A stretch of DNA of 29,721 nucleotides. Source: a virus. Under the pieces are notes generated by a model. The model ran no database searches, was not told the origin of the DNA, and saw only the letters and a program-made list of their open reading frames with translations. Position 1 is the first letter of the stretch, and the number at the start of each line of letters is the position of its first letter. Where the stretch lies: IMG/VR virus record IMGVR_UViG_3300042507_003059, positions 1 through 29,721 of that record; one strand, given 5' to 3'. A program made the translations under genes and the position numbers. This document shows positions 10,162-17,600 of this stretch, piece after piece.

Positions 10162-11136
10162 TCAAGTCATGTTTACGAGTCGGCGGGTAAGCCAAGGAGC
10201 AATTTGCATAACCCCTTCTTGCCCTGCGTTATACTCTTTTAGTTCGGCGTTGAGAAGTAAAATTGCTCTGTCCATGTAATATTGTCCGCGCTCGACATCA
10301 GCCTTTTCTTCGGCGTTCAAAGCCATTAAGCCAAGCTTAACAGCTTCCAGAGAGTCGGGGTAAAGGGGGTCGTTGTCGCTAATCGCCCAGCAATGGCGGC
10401 GTTTAAAGATTCCCTGCACCCCATCCCAATTGCGATCTACCAGATAGCGGCGGTAACTTATAACCCGCTCGCCTGCCTCATACTTCGCCAAGGTGGTCGC
10501 CCCAGCCGATACGGATACAACGCCCGTGGTAGGGGTTTTCTCAACAGAACAGATCTCCGCAAATGTCTGGGTTGTGGTTTGGGTTCCATCTCCAAGGTCA
10601 AGACGAATTCCCTCCACTCGTTCTCCATCCACTGTAGAATAAATTTTATTCCCATTTGAGTCCTTTCCGCGAATCCAGATGTAGCTTCCTGCACACTCTG
10701 TTTCGCTGCTTGATAGGGTAAGCTGGGACGGCGTCTCAATGTCCCGAAATGTAACAAACCCCTCGCCCATGTCCTGAATGGGGCCAAAGTATTTCTCATC
10801 CGACTTACGGATGCCGCGCCCTTGAGGAAGATACTGATACCACTCGCTCTGAACGGCGCGAGTCTTGTATCCAGCCTGTCCCGCCCGAATACAGGTCTCC
10901 AGATGACGGGGAAGGGTAATAAACTTGTTGTCGTTGGCGTCTTCGTAGGCGGTGATCATGGCCTGAACCAAGGTACCAACCCATTTCCCCTCAGAATGCA
11001 CCCGCTCACAGAAGCGATTAATGTTATTACGAAGCTCTGCTTGCCCGTCAAAGCCCTCCAGATCAGGAGGATCAGGCTGTGGAACGACAGATGTTGGTAG
11101 CCGCTCAACGGCCAATCCTAATGTAAGGCTCGACAT
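10162..11136 (-). CDS. Putative phage structural (neck or tail-tube-like) protein, 324 aa
   Basis: I chose the ATG at 11136 (MSSLTLGLAV). An extended frame to 11175 would need a TTG start. The segment ITLPRHLETCI and the following GYKTRAVQSEWYQYLPQG resemble the opening region of podovirus-type structural proteins that follow portal or capsid genes. The C-terminal 70 residues (SLEAVKLGLMALNAEEKADVERGQYYM, here split as SLEAVKLGLMALNAEEK and DVERGQYYM) look like an amphipathic helical bundle. The centre is rich in beta-type residues. The assignment is a resemblance, not a domain hit. Neighbouring genes also look virion-related, which supports a structural role. Alternatives are a tail adaptor or a decoration protein. 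Confidence 0.75.
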   Translation of the reverse strand: MSSLTLGLAVERLPTSVVPQPDPPDLEGFDGQAELRNNINRFCERVHSEGKWVGTLVQAMITAYEDANDNKFITLPRHLETCIRAGQAGYKTRAVQSEWYQYLPQGRGIRKSDEKYFGPIQDMGEGFVTFRDIETPSQLTLSSSETECAGSYIWIRGKDSNGNKIYSTVDGERVEGIRLDLGDGTQTTTQTFAEICSVEKTPTTGVVSVSAGATTLAKYEAGERVISYRRYLVDRNWDGVQGIFKRRHCWAISDNDPLYPDSLEAVKLGLMALNAEEKADVERGQYYMDRAILLLNAELKEYNAGQEGVMQIAPWLTRRLVNMT

Positions 11137-11182
11137 ATTCGGCGCAAAATTACCACCTTCACCACAGAAGGTCAATAGCAGA

Positions 11183-11968
11183 TTATTCCTTGAAAAGTAA
11201 ATCTGCCGAAGCCCCGCTCCCCACCCATGGCAAAAACTGTTTAAGATCTTTTACGGGCCACTCCGTATTATTTTGTAATCTCTCCCAGTCTTCGCAGGCA
11301 TTCTCGTATCCACCTTTGTATATACGTTGCTTCTGGGCCACTTGTTGCGGGGTCACCCATGCCATGTGGAGGACTGGGCCTAGCATAGCTGTTGCTTCGT
11401 CTCGTTCGCAAATTTTGCCCCTGTTTCCATTGAACACGGGAGGTTCATGGCGTTCCATCCAGAGTCCAACGCTATACCTCCAAGCCCGCACCCATTCATT
11501 GGATCTATTTCCGTAACCATCTGTGGATGTGGATTTTACGTTTGGGCCAAGCATGTAATCCATTTTGATCTTCAAGGTGTTGATTTCGGGGTTGCCATCA
11601 AAGAGAGGAATAAGATCACTCATTTGCTGCGCCGTCCACAACTCATCACTATCCATTTGAAGTAAGACGCCATCGTTCTTAAATGCGGTCAATGCCGCAT
11701 TGATCATCTCTGTCTTTCCGCCCCATTCCGCTTTGGAGTTAACTGTGATTCGGGGATGGGTGGCCAAGACTTGCAGGAATTGATGGGTACCATCATGGGA
11801 AACCTTCCCACTCTGATTACCCATCCAGCCCGTATCTTTTACAGGCATCGCCGCCCCCTCGACAATCGACCAATGCCAGTCCGCATCTTTTAATCGGCAG
11901 AGTTCGGCAAACTGCGCCCCGATCCACGGAGAGCCATCAAGAACAATTGTAAAGATGTTGAGGGTCAC
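11183..11968 (-). CDS. GT-A fold glycosyltransferase, GT2-like, 261 aa
   Basis: The start is taken as GTG at 11968, which gives a GTGA overlap with the upstream stop. An in-frame TTG at 11980 is less likely. The protein opens with a beta strand typical of GT-A enzymes (TLNIFTIVLDG). It then has EWGGKTEMINAAL at about 81-93, the nucleotide-sugar recognition region of phage GT2-like proteins. MDSDELW at 105-111 provides the DxD metal-binding motif (D106, D108). The length suits a single catalytic domain without membrane anchors, so it should be cytoplasmic. The acceptor is unknown: phage DNA, a virion protein or host glycans are all possible. It is embedded in the leftward operon between small unknown proteins and structural genes. 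It is a third candidate sugar-transfer enzyme besides the two DUF3431-like proteins. Confidence 0.8.
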   Translation of the reverse strand: MTLNIFTIVLDGSPWIGAQFAELCRLKDADWHWSIVEGAAMPVKDTGWMGNQSGKVSHDGTHQFLQVLATHPRITVNSKAEWGGKTEMINAALTAFKNDGVLLQMDSDELWTAQQMSDLIPLFDGNPEINTLKIKMDYMLGPNVKSTSTDGYGNRSNEWVRAWRYSVGLWMERHEPPVFNGNRGKICERDEATAMLGPVLHMAWVTPQQVAQKQRIYKGGYENACEDWERLQNNTEWPVKDLKQFLPWVGSGASADLLFKE

Positions 11969-12192
11969 AGCCCGTCCCAAAGATCTCCCTGACCAAACTT
12001 ATCCAGATACTCTCCAAAGGTAATTAGCTGCTCTTCGTTATAGATATAGTCGAATAGATGGTCTCGGAGTCGATCTTCGCTATCTAATCCAAGCTCAAAG
12101 CATAAGGACTCAAAATAAGAGTCCTGAACCCGCGAGAGTTCGTTGATGAAGTCTTTAACTTTAAAGATGCTATCGTCTGGATGTGGTTTCAT
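11965..12192 (-). CDS. Small acidic hypothetical protein, 75 aa
   Basis: Not recognised. The ATG overlaps the stop of the upstream gene (ATGA), and its own stop overlaps the GTG of the glycosyltransferase, so translational coupling is likely. The protein is strongly acidic, with many Asp, Glu, Phe, Tyr and Leu residues, and reads as two or three amphipathic helices (VKDFINELSRVQDSYFESL, then EEQLITFGEYLDKFG). There are no cysteines and no membrane span. Acidity and small size are typical of phage accessory proteins, but no function can be assigned. Confidence 0.8.
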   Translation of the reverse strand: MKPHPDDSIFKVKDFINELSRVQDSYFESLCFELGLDSEDRLRDHLFDYIYNEEQLITFGEYLDKFGQGDLWDGL

Positions 12193-12326
12193 TTCTCTTT
12201 AAATCCACCCTTCTTTGACTTCATCTTCTTGTAGACCTTGGGATCAATGGTGGATTTGGATTTCGGGCGGCTAGTGCCAGCCTTTTTTCTTGCGTTAATG
12301 TTGTCGTATAGTCCTCGTTTTTTCAT
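12189..12326 (-). CDS. Very small basic phage protein, 45 aa
   Basis: Of several in-frame starts I take the ATG at 12326, because the longer frame (to 12473) would lie inside the upstream gene. The protein begins KKRGLYDNINARKK and ends MKSKKGGFKEK. It is about one-third Lys/Arg. Short proteins with a KRGLY.NI..R opening recur in marine and freshwater phage genomes, without known function. The charge suggests nucleic-acid or capsid-interior binding, but that is only a guess. It starts 4 bp after the preceding stop and its own stop overlaps the next ATG. Confidence 0.75.
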   Translation of the reverse strand: MKKRGLYDNINARKKAGTSRPKSKSTIDPKVYKKMKSKKGGFKEK

Positions 12327-12330
12327 AGTA

Positions 12331-12567
12331 TTATTTTCCCTTTTTAACTGATTTGCTTCCACTGCATCCCCACTTTTTGCGGGAAAGGGAGTTGGGGGAA
12401 TTGCGGTCTTTGCGCCAATCTCCCTTGATTTTGTTACTACGGGCACAGTAGGCATCGGCGCGATCACTGCCAATGGGCCCGATTTTGCTTCCGCTTTGTC
12501 CGTATTTCACAGTTTTTTTACGCCCTGTTTCGGGGTTGGTTACAGTTTTGCTGAATTTCTTTTTCAT
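12331..12567 (-). CDS. Small basic conserved phage protein, 78 aa
   Basis: The ATG at 12567 overlaps the nuclease stop codon as ATGA, so I prefer it to the upstream in-frame codon at 12594. The protein opens MKKKFSKTVTNPETGRKKTV and continues with YGQSGSKIGP, DAYCARS, KIKGDW and SPNSLSRKKWGCSG. The spaced elements TVxYGQxG, YCARS and SPNxLSRKKWxC resemble a small conserved family found beside structural genes in several phages. Its two cysteines could bind a metal together, but no full zinc site is evident. Function unknown. Confidence 0.8.
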   Translation of the reverse strand: MKKKFSKTVTNPETGRKKTVKYGQSGSKIGPIGSDRADAYCARSNKIKGDWRKDRNSPNSLSRKKWGCSGSKSVKKGK

Positions 12568-13430
12568 TTTTTTAGGTTTCTCCAGTAGTTGCAATGGCCT
12601 CTAACACGGCAGTAGTCCGTGCAACGTTTATCTTCCCCAAGCCGTTCCTCAACAACACCTCCGATACTTTTGGCGTGAGACTCAGCCTGTAGTCGGTCTT
12701 CGTAAGTCCCATTGTTAACCGCTCGCTTTGCTCCCTTTTTTGGGAGGACGGCATAGAGGTCTGGGACGCGCCAGCGTTCGGATTCGGTGCAGATCGGTAT
12801 CTGGTCATCGTGAAGGTCTTTTGCTTGTTGGTGGAGATTAATCCGACTTTTGATATATGCAAATGTTTCTTCGGGCTTCCATGGATCTAACTTAATTTCC
12901 ACAATAGCGCACTTGGGGTAATCGGCTTTGATCTTGGAGTCGCGCAATTTCCAGTCTTTCATTACGAGAATGATGGCCGCACGTTTTACTGGATATCCAT
13001 TGTGTTCTAGTAGAAGCGTGTTGATTGCCGCTTGAGCAGTCCAGTCGAACTTGTCATCGGACAAGGCCTTATAGACACTACTAACTTTGTAGTCATAAAG
13101 GACTTGCTCTTGCCTGTCATAGAGGTCAATCTGTCCACCAAGCTTCACGCCATCTACATCCATGTAGAAACGCTCTTCGGTCAGGTAGCGTTCGGGGTTT
13201 CGCTTGGCGATCTGTTCCAGAACGTAGTGGTTGGCCGTACCAAGCATTGTCCACACGCGATCCGAAGCGTCCTCGGTAATCTTATCTCCGTGGCGCTTCA
13301 TCAACTCCCGAATCTTCGGAGGTTGAAAAAGACTTGTAGTAGTAATATCAGCCTCCCCCGCCGAATACGAAGACTCGCTAACGAGATCAACGAACGGCTG
13401 GGGGAGATTGAATGTATTAGTGACAGTCAC
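12564..13430 (-). CDS. PD-(D/E)XK nuclease, RecB/Cas4-like exonuclease, 288 aa
   Basis: It starts with GTG at 13430, one base overlapping the previous stop. The RecB-type active site is readable: GTANHYVLE (H68), then GGQIDLYD (D102), then YDYKVSS (D113, K115), followed by a helix with Gln (WTAQAAINTLLLE) as in the QhxxY motif of this superfamily. The C-terminus contains CTDYCRVRGHC, which recalls the cysteine cluster that binds an iron-sulphur centre in Cas4 and AddB-like enzymes. I see three cysteines there and one more at ICTESERW earlier, so a 4Fe-4S cluster is possible but not shown. Such phage enzymes act as DNA exonucleases in recombination, replication or host DNA breakdown. Its neighbours include a SWIM zinc finger and small basic proteins, which fits a DNA-metabolism cluster. 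Confidence 0.85.
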   Translation of the reverse strand: MTVTNTFNLPQPFVDLVSESSYSAGEADITTTSLFQPPKIRELMKRHGDKITEDASDRVWTMLGTANHYVLEQIAKRNPERYLTEERFYMDVDGVKLGGQIDLYDRQEQVLYDYKVSSVYKALSDDKFDWTAQAAINTLLLEHNGYPVKRAAIILVMKDWKLRDSKIKADYPKCAIVEIKLDPWKPEETFAYIKSRINLHQQAKDLHDDQIPICTESERWRVPDLYAVLPKKGAKRAVNNGTYEDRLQAESHAKSIGGVVEERLGEDKRCTDYCRVRGHCNYWRNLKK

Positions 13431-13591
13431 TAGCGTTTCTTCTTCTTCTTGCTCATGCCAGCCTCGCTAAGTGCGATAGCTACAGCCTGTTTCTGGCTGG
13501 TAACTTTCTTGCCAGAACTGCTTTTGAGTTTACCGCTGCCATACTCGCGCATGACCTTGCTGATCTTTTTCTCTCCTTTGGATTTCTTCAT
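13430..13591 (-). CDS. DUF6496-like small basic protein, 53 aa
   Basis: The open frame runs from ATG 13591 to TAG 13430. It reads MKKSKGEKKISKVMREYGSG and later KLKSSSGKKV, TSQKQAVAIALSEAG, and a KKKKKR tail. The core pattern (K-V-M-x-E-Y/F, then GSGKKV, then x-x-KQA-AIAL-SEA) is that of the DUF6496 family, small proteins common in phages and bacteria with no known function. The gene starts 3 bp after the SWIM protein stop and shares its last base with the GTG of the nuclease. Basicity suggests nucleic-acid contact. Confidence 0.82.
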   Translation of the reverse strand: MKKSKGEKKISKVMREYGSGKLKSSSGKKVTSQKQAVAIALSEAGMSKKKKKR

Positions 13592-13594
13592 ATA

Positions 13595-13852
13595 CTATGC
13601 TGCTATTAGTTGGTTGTTGTTGTTTGACTTCGGCGTTTGGACGCCCAAGAGTTTGCAGAGGTATCGGATGTGAAAGCACTCTTTGCGGAATTGATAGCCT
13701 GAACAAGTGCAGGAACACCCTGTGATATCCCCGACTTCATCGGTAGCGAATTCCACCATGTAGTAGTCTTCGCGATTTGTCCGACTTTGAACGAGGAATG
13801 ATCCCTTATCATGCGACAGAATTTCGATGCCGCATCCTCCATAGTCAGTCAT
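13595..13852 (-). CDS. SWIM-type zinc-finger protein, 85 aa
   Basis: The start at ATG 13852 overlaps the previous gene by 8 bp. The central part carries the SWIM signature CxC-x(8)-CxH: C48, C50, C59 and H61 in the segment CSCTCSGYQFRKECFHI, with an additional cysteine at 46. SWIM domains bind zinc and mediate DNA or protein contacts in bacterial helicases, MULE transposases and other proteins. Here the domain stands alone with an N-terminal beta-rich region (FLVQSRTNREDYYMVEF) and a short Asn-rich tail. Its position next to a nuclease suggests a DNA-binding accessory role. The exact partner is unknown. Confidence 0.85.
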   Translation of the reverse strand: MTDYGGCGIEILSHDKGSFLVQSRTNREDYYMVEFATDEVGDITGCSCTCSGYQFRKECFHIRYLCKLLGVQTPKSNNNNQLIAA

Positions 13853-14468
13853 TCGCTTGTGGATTTTTCAGGGATTCGGCCTTGCTCGCCCCGAAGCCAA
13901 GTTGTTCGGGGGTGTATGCCGTAATAGGCATGGCTGAAATATGGCCTTGGCGATCCGCCTGAATGAAGAGGGTGGTTGCGATTCCCTGACGATGTTGGTC
14001 GGGAAGATTCAACTCCACAGAAATATCATTGGCCTTCTTGACGCACAAACGCATCAGGTTTGCCGCCTGACAGAGGAATTGCTTGGCTTCCTTGTCCTTG
14101 TGGACTGGGGCCGTAACAACCTGTTCTACGGGCTTCTGGGCTTGTTGCGGGGCGCTTTGGACTGCGGGCAGACTGGAAGCGGGAACCCCAGCGGGCTGAA
14201 TCTCCATGGAATCGGTCTTTTGCTTGGAGTTGCCAGAGGCAATCAGCACTACGGACTTACCCACATATTGCTGGAACTTCGACGCAATGTCTTTGTTTTC
14301 AGTGAAATACACATGGGCCACGCCATCAACGATTAATTCGATAACGCACAGGCTGTTTGATTTCACCCACTTAGGCGGAGATTTGACGGCTACGAGTTTT
14401 GGCCCATTCTTGGCCAAGGTGAAGTGTGAGAGAATTGGTGCTTTGGGTTGGTTTGATTGATATGCCAT
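13845..14468 (-). CDS. Hypothetical phage DNA-metabolism-cluster protein, 207 aa
   Basis: This is the first gene of the leftward operon. The ATG at 14468 has no Shine-Dalgarno sequence, and the nearest promoter candidate would give a leader of only a few bases. The N-terminal half is beta-rich (KWVKSNSLCVIELIVDGV, then HVYFTENKDIASKF, VGKSVVLIASGN) and could be an OB-like fold. A Pro/Ala/Gln linker lies at about 90-125. The C-terminal half is helical (QFLCQAANLMRLCVKKAND and GIATTLFIQADRQG). The two-part layout resembles uncharacterised phage proteins near recombination or single-strand-binding genes. I do not recognise the family with confidence. Confidence 0.8.
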   Translation of the reverse strand: MAYQSNQPKAPILSHFTLAKNGPKLVAVKSPPKWVKSNSLCVIELIVDGVAHVYFTENKDIASKFQQYVGKSVVLIASGNSKQKTDSMEIQPAGVPASSLPAVQSAPQQAQKPVEQVVTAPVHKDKEAKQFLCQAANLMRLCVKKANDISVELNLPDQHRQGIATTLFIQADRQGHISAMPITAYTPEQLGFGASKAESLKNPQAND

Positions 14469-14480
14469 ATAGGTAGATGT

Positions 14481-14509
14481 TCGTTATATCCGACAACCCA
14501 TCTTGTCAA
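14481..14509 (-). promoter_or_regulatory. Candidate sigma70-type promoter for the leftward operon
   Basis: On the minus strand a perfect TTGACA lies at 14509-14504. A TATAAC lies at 14488-14483 after a 15-bp spacer, or TAACGA at 14486-14481 after a 17-bp spacer. Transcription would start around 14475, only about 7 bases before the ATG at 14468, so the mRNA would be leaderless or nearly so. The position just downstream of a strong terminator supports a real promoter. The spacing is not ideal. Confidence 0.45.
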
Positions 14510-14515
14510 GCGTTC

Positions 14516-14552
14516 AAAAAAAAGCGGGGCCGAGTTTTTAGCCCGACCCCGC
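14516..14552 (-). terminator. Rho-independent terminator, minus strand
   Basis: Read on the minus strand, GCGGGGTCGGG (14552-14542) pairs with CTCGGCCCCGC (14534-14524), giving 11 bp including two G-U pairs, around a 7-base A-rich loop. Eight T residues follow directly (14523-14516). The plus strand has no T tract after the hairpin, so the terminator is directional. No protein gene ends just upstream on this strand. It therefore either ends a small RNA or blocks antisense read-through from the plus-strand operon. Confidence 0.85.
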
Positions 14553-14590
14553 CCCACACACATGAAAACAGGAAGACGAGTGCCTTCCAA
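14516..14590 (-). ncRNA. Possible small RNA of about 75 nt ending at the terminator
   Basis: Upstream of the terminator on the minus strand there is a TTGCAT (14624-14619), a 16-bp spacer and an extended -10 TGCTAAATT (14605-14597), giving a start near 14590. The predicted RNA opens with a small hairpin, GGAAG (14588-14584) pairing with CTTCC (14575-14571), and ends with the strong terminator hairpin and U8. No protein of note is encoded in it. The arrangement of promoter, hairpin and terminator is that of a short regulatory RNA, but the promoter is only a moderate match. Confidence 0.3.
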
Positions 14591-14677
14591 GTGCGGAATT
14601 TAGCATAGATGATAATCCATGCAAGCGGAAAATGATCTTGCCGCCAAACTTGTTTTAAGGTAAGTTTTCTGGAATCT

Positions 14678-17600
14678 ATGGCAGAATTTCCTCCACGGGG
14701 CAAATCCGAGTACCCTCCTTTAGGCAAAGCGTTCGTTGCCGAGTATCGCTATGGTGATCGGGATTTTCCCGTTGTCCACATCAAAAAAGACCCAAGAGTC
14801 GATAATTACAAGGCTCCAGATGTTGGCGAGCCCTGCCCTGATAAGCGCTTCCCAGATCACACTTTTACCCAGACCCTGCCTACAAATTCTGACGAAAGAG
14901 TTTTATGGATCTATGAAAAACTGGACGGGCCGATTATCAGTGGAAAAATCCTTGATAAGGATGGGAATGTCGCCACCTTAACCCGTCAACCCGTTGTTTC
15001 GGGGAGCCCTGTAGATCAAGGGTTTAAGGTTCTTTCAAGTGCCATCAACCCCGAAAACAAAGCATTTGGGACAAAGGAAACCGTCACAGTTGACGAGTTT
15101 CCCGTTCTTCGGGGCACCCAAATTGATCCCCGTTATGGGGTTGCCTTGGAGTATACCAAAGAGTTGGTGGATGCCGCAACTGCGGTTGGTGGAGTTGATG
15201 GTTTAGAATCTGTAGAAATCGAACCCAAGGATCAGTGGAGGTCTTGGAAATTAACCACAAAGCTTGCACAGCTTCCTCAAGATCAAGTTTGGTACGGTTA
15301 TCGAAAAGAGTCTTTTCCTGATATTCTGGTCAATCTTCAAATTGTCGGAACAGAAACATTTCAACCAGTTCCCACTTGGCGCGTGGCTCCAGACATGCCG
15401 CTTAAGGCTAGGTTTACCAGAAAATTTAGCCTTGGCCCGCCAAACGACCCGTCTCCTCAACTTTCTCCAAAGTATTGGGCCGAACCATTTTATATTGCTG
15501 TAGAATATTTGCGAACTTCTGAAAGTGAATCAAAAACAGAATCTACTTCAAATTCTAGCAGCACAAACAGTTCTACAAATTCCTCAACCCAAAGTTCCAC
15601 TTCCAGTGGCACGCAGTCTGGAACCAATACTTCTACCCAAAGTTCCACCAACTCTTCAACACAGTCCTCCACCAGTTCGGGAACACAAAGTTCTACGAAT
15701 AGCTCAACAACTAGCGCCACCAACAGTTCGACTCAATCTTCTACAAATAGCTCTACGCAAAGCTCAACAGGCTCCTCAACCCAAAGTTCCACAAATTCTG
15801 GTACCACTAGTGGAACCAATTCATCTACTACTAGCTCAACCAATAGCGGAACCCAAAGCTCCACTTCTAGCTCTACACAATCGTCCACCAATAGTTCCAC
15901 ATCTTCTGGAACAAATTCCTCCACCTCTTCATCTACTTCAAGTGGAACCACAAGTTCTACTAATAGTTCAACTCAAAGCTCCACCAGTAGCGGAACTACT
16001 TCAGCAACAAATTCTTCAACATCCTCCTCTACAAATTCATCAACCCAGTCATCTACTGGATCTTCGACCAATAGCAGCACCAATAGCTCAACGCAGTCTT
16101 CCACTTCCAGCGGAACCCAAAGCTCTACCAATAGCTCAACCCAGTCTTCCACAAACTCGTCCACATCTTCTTCCACTTCTTCTGGAACTACAAGCTCTAC
16201 AAATAGCTCCACCCAATCATCAACAGGTTCTGGGACTACATCGGCAACAAACTCGTCTACTCAGTCATCCACAAACTCATCCACACAATCTTCCACTTCT
16301 TCTGGAACGCAATCCTCTACGAATAGTTCCACCTCTAGCTCTACCAGTTCTGGAACGCAAAGCTCTACAAACAGTTCGACACAGTCATCAACTGGGTCTT
16401 CAACCTCTTCTTCCACTAACTCCTCAACGCAGTCTTCCACGAACAGTGGAACCACAAGCTCAACCAATTCATCGACATCATCTTCCACATCTAGCGGAAC
16501 GACGAGTTCAACAAATTCTGGAACCACAAGTTCAACCAATAGCTCCACAAATTCTTCAACTTCTAGTTCTACAAATTCTGGAACAACCAGTTCTACCAAT
16601 TCGTCCACTAATAGCTCTACATCTTCCTCGACCAATAGCTCAACAAATAGTTCTACTAATTCCTCAACAAATTCGTCTACAACATCATCAACGAATAGTG
16701 GAACTAGCTCGTCAACAAATTCTTCTACAAATAGTTCCACAACATCATCCACTAATAGCGGAACGCAAAGTTCCACCAACTCGTCTACATCGTCTTCCAC
16801 AAATAGCGGGACAACAAGTTCAACAAATAGCAGCACTCAAAGCTCAACATCAAGTGGCACAAGCAGCAGCACGAACTCTTCTACCAATTCTTCTACGAGT
16901 AGCGGAACTAGTAGCGGAACATCGTCATCCACCAGCAGTTCCACAAACTCTTCCACCACTTCTTCAACCAATAGTGGGACAACATCTTCAACTAACTCTT
17001 CTACCAGCAGTTCTACCACAAGCTCTACTTCAAGCTCAACTAATTCGGGAACACAATCTTCCACAAACACCTCTACATCATCGTCCACAAATAGCGGCAC
17101 ACAAAGCTCCACATCAAGCGGGACAACATCATCAACCAATAGTGGAACGCAGAGTTCAACAACGTCTGGAACAAATGCATCTACAAGTCATTCCGAGGGC
17201 AATGGAGAGGACTCGTCAGCAGAATCAAACCAAGGGGCCGTAACATTAGATGATCCTACAACAAATAGGGTTCAATTCTTTGAATCAACAGTAACGGGAA
17301 GCTCTACAACATCTGGGACAACTTCTGGAACCAATAGTTCCACCAACAGCGGAACTCAAAGTTCAACAACATCTGGAACCACATCGTCCACAAATAGCGG
17401 CACCCAGAGTTCTACCTCTTCTGGTACAACAAGTTCTACAAATTCTGGAACACAATCCTCCACATCCAGCGGAACAAGCACCTCAACGTCTTCTGGCACA
17501 CAAACATCCACAAACAGTGGAACGTCCTCCTCTACATCAAGCGGAACAAATAGCTCTACCACAAGTTCTACCACATCTTCCACAACAAGCTCTACAGGGT

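Larger units (their letters stand above)
14469..14677. other. Divergent intergenic region between the two operons
   Basis: This 209-bp stretch separates the leftward operon from the rightward appendage operon and has no convincing protein gene. It contains the minus-strand promoter candidate, the terminator and the possible small RNA. For the rightward operon I found only weak promoter candidates: TTGCCG near 14639 with TAAGTT near 14662, and GATAAT at 14611-14616 with no good -35. No Shine-Dalgarno sequence precedes the ATG at 14678 at normal spacing. Confidence 0.7.

Noticed and set aside
13032-13433. A 133-codon plus-strand frame
   Set aside because: It lies within the RecB-like nuclease, whose active-site motifs are readable on the other strand.
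14390-14727. Two minus-strand frames of 66 and 73 codons in the divergent region
   Set aside because: They run through the terminator hairpin and into neighbouring genes, and have no ribosome site.
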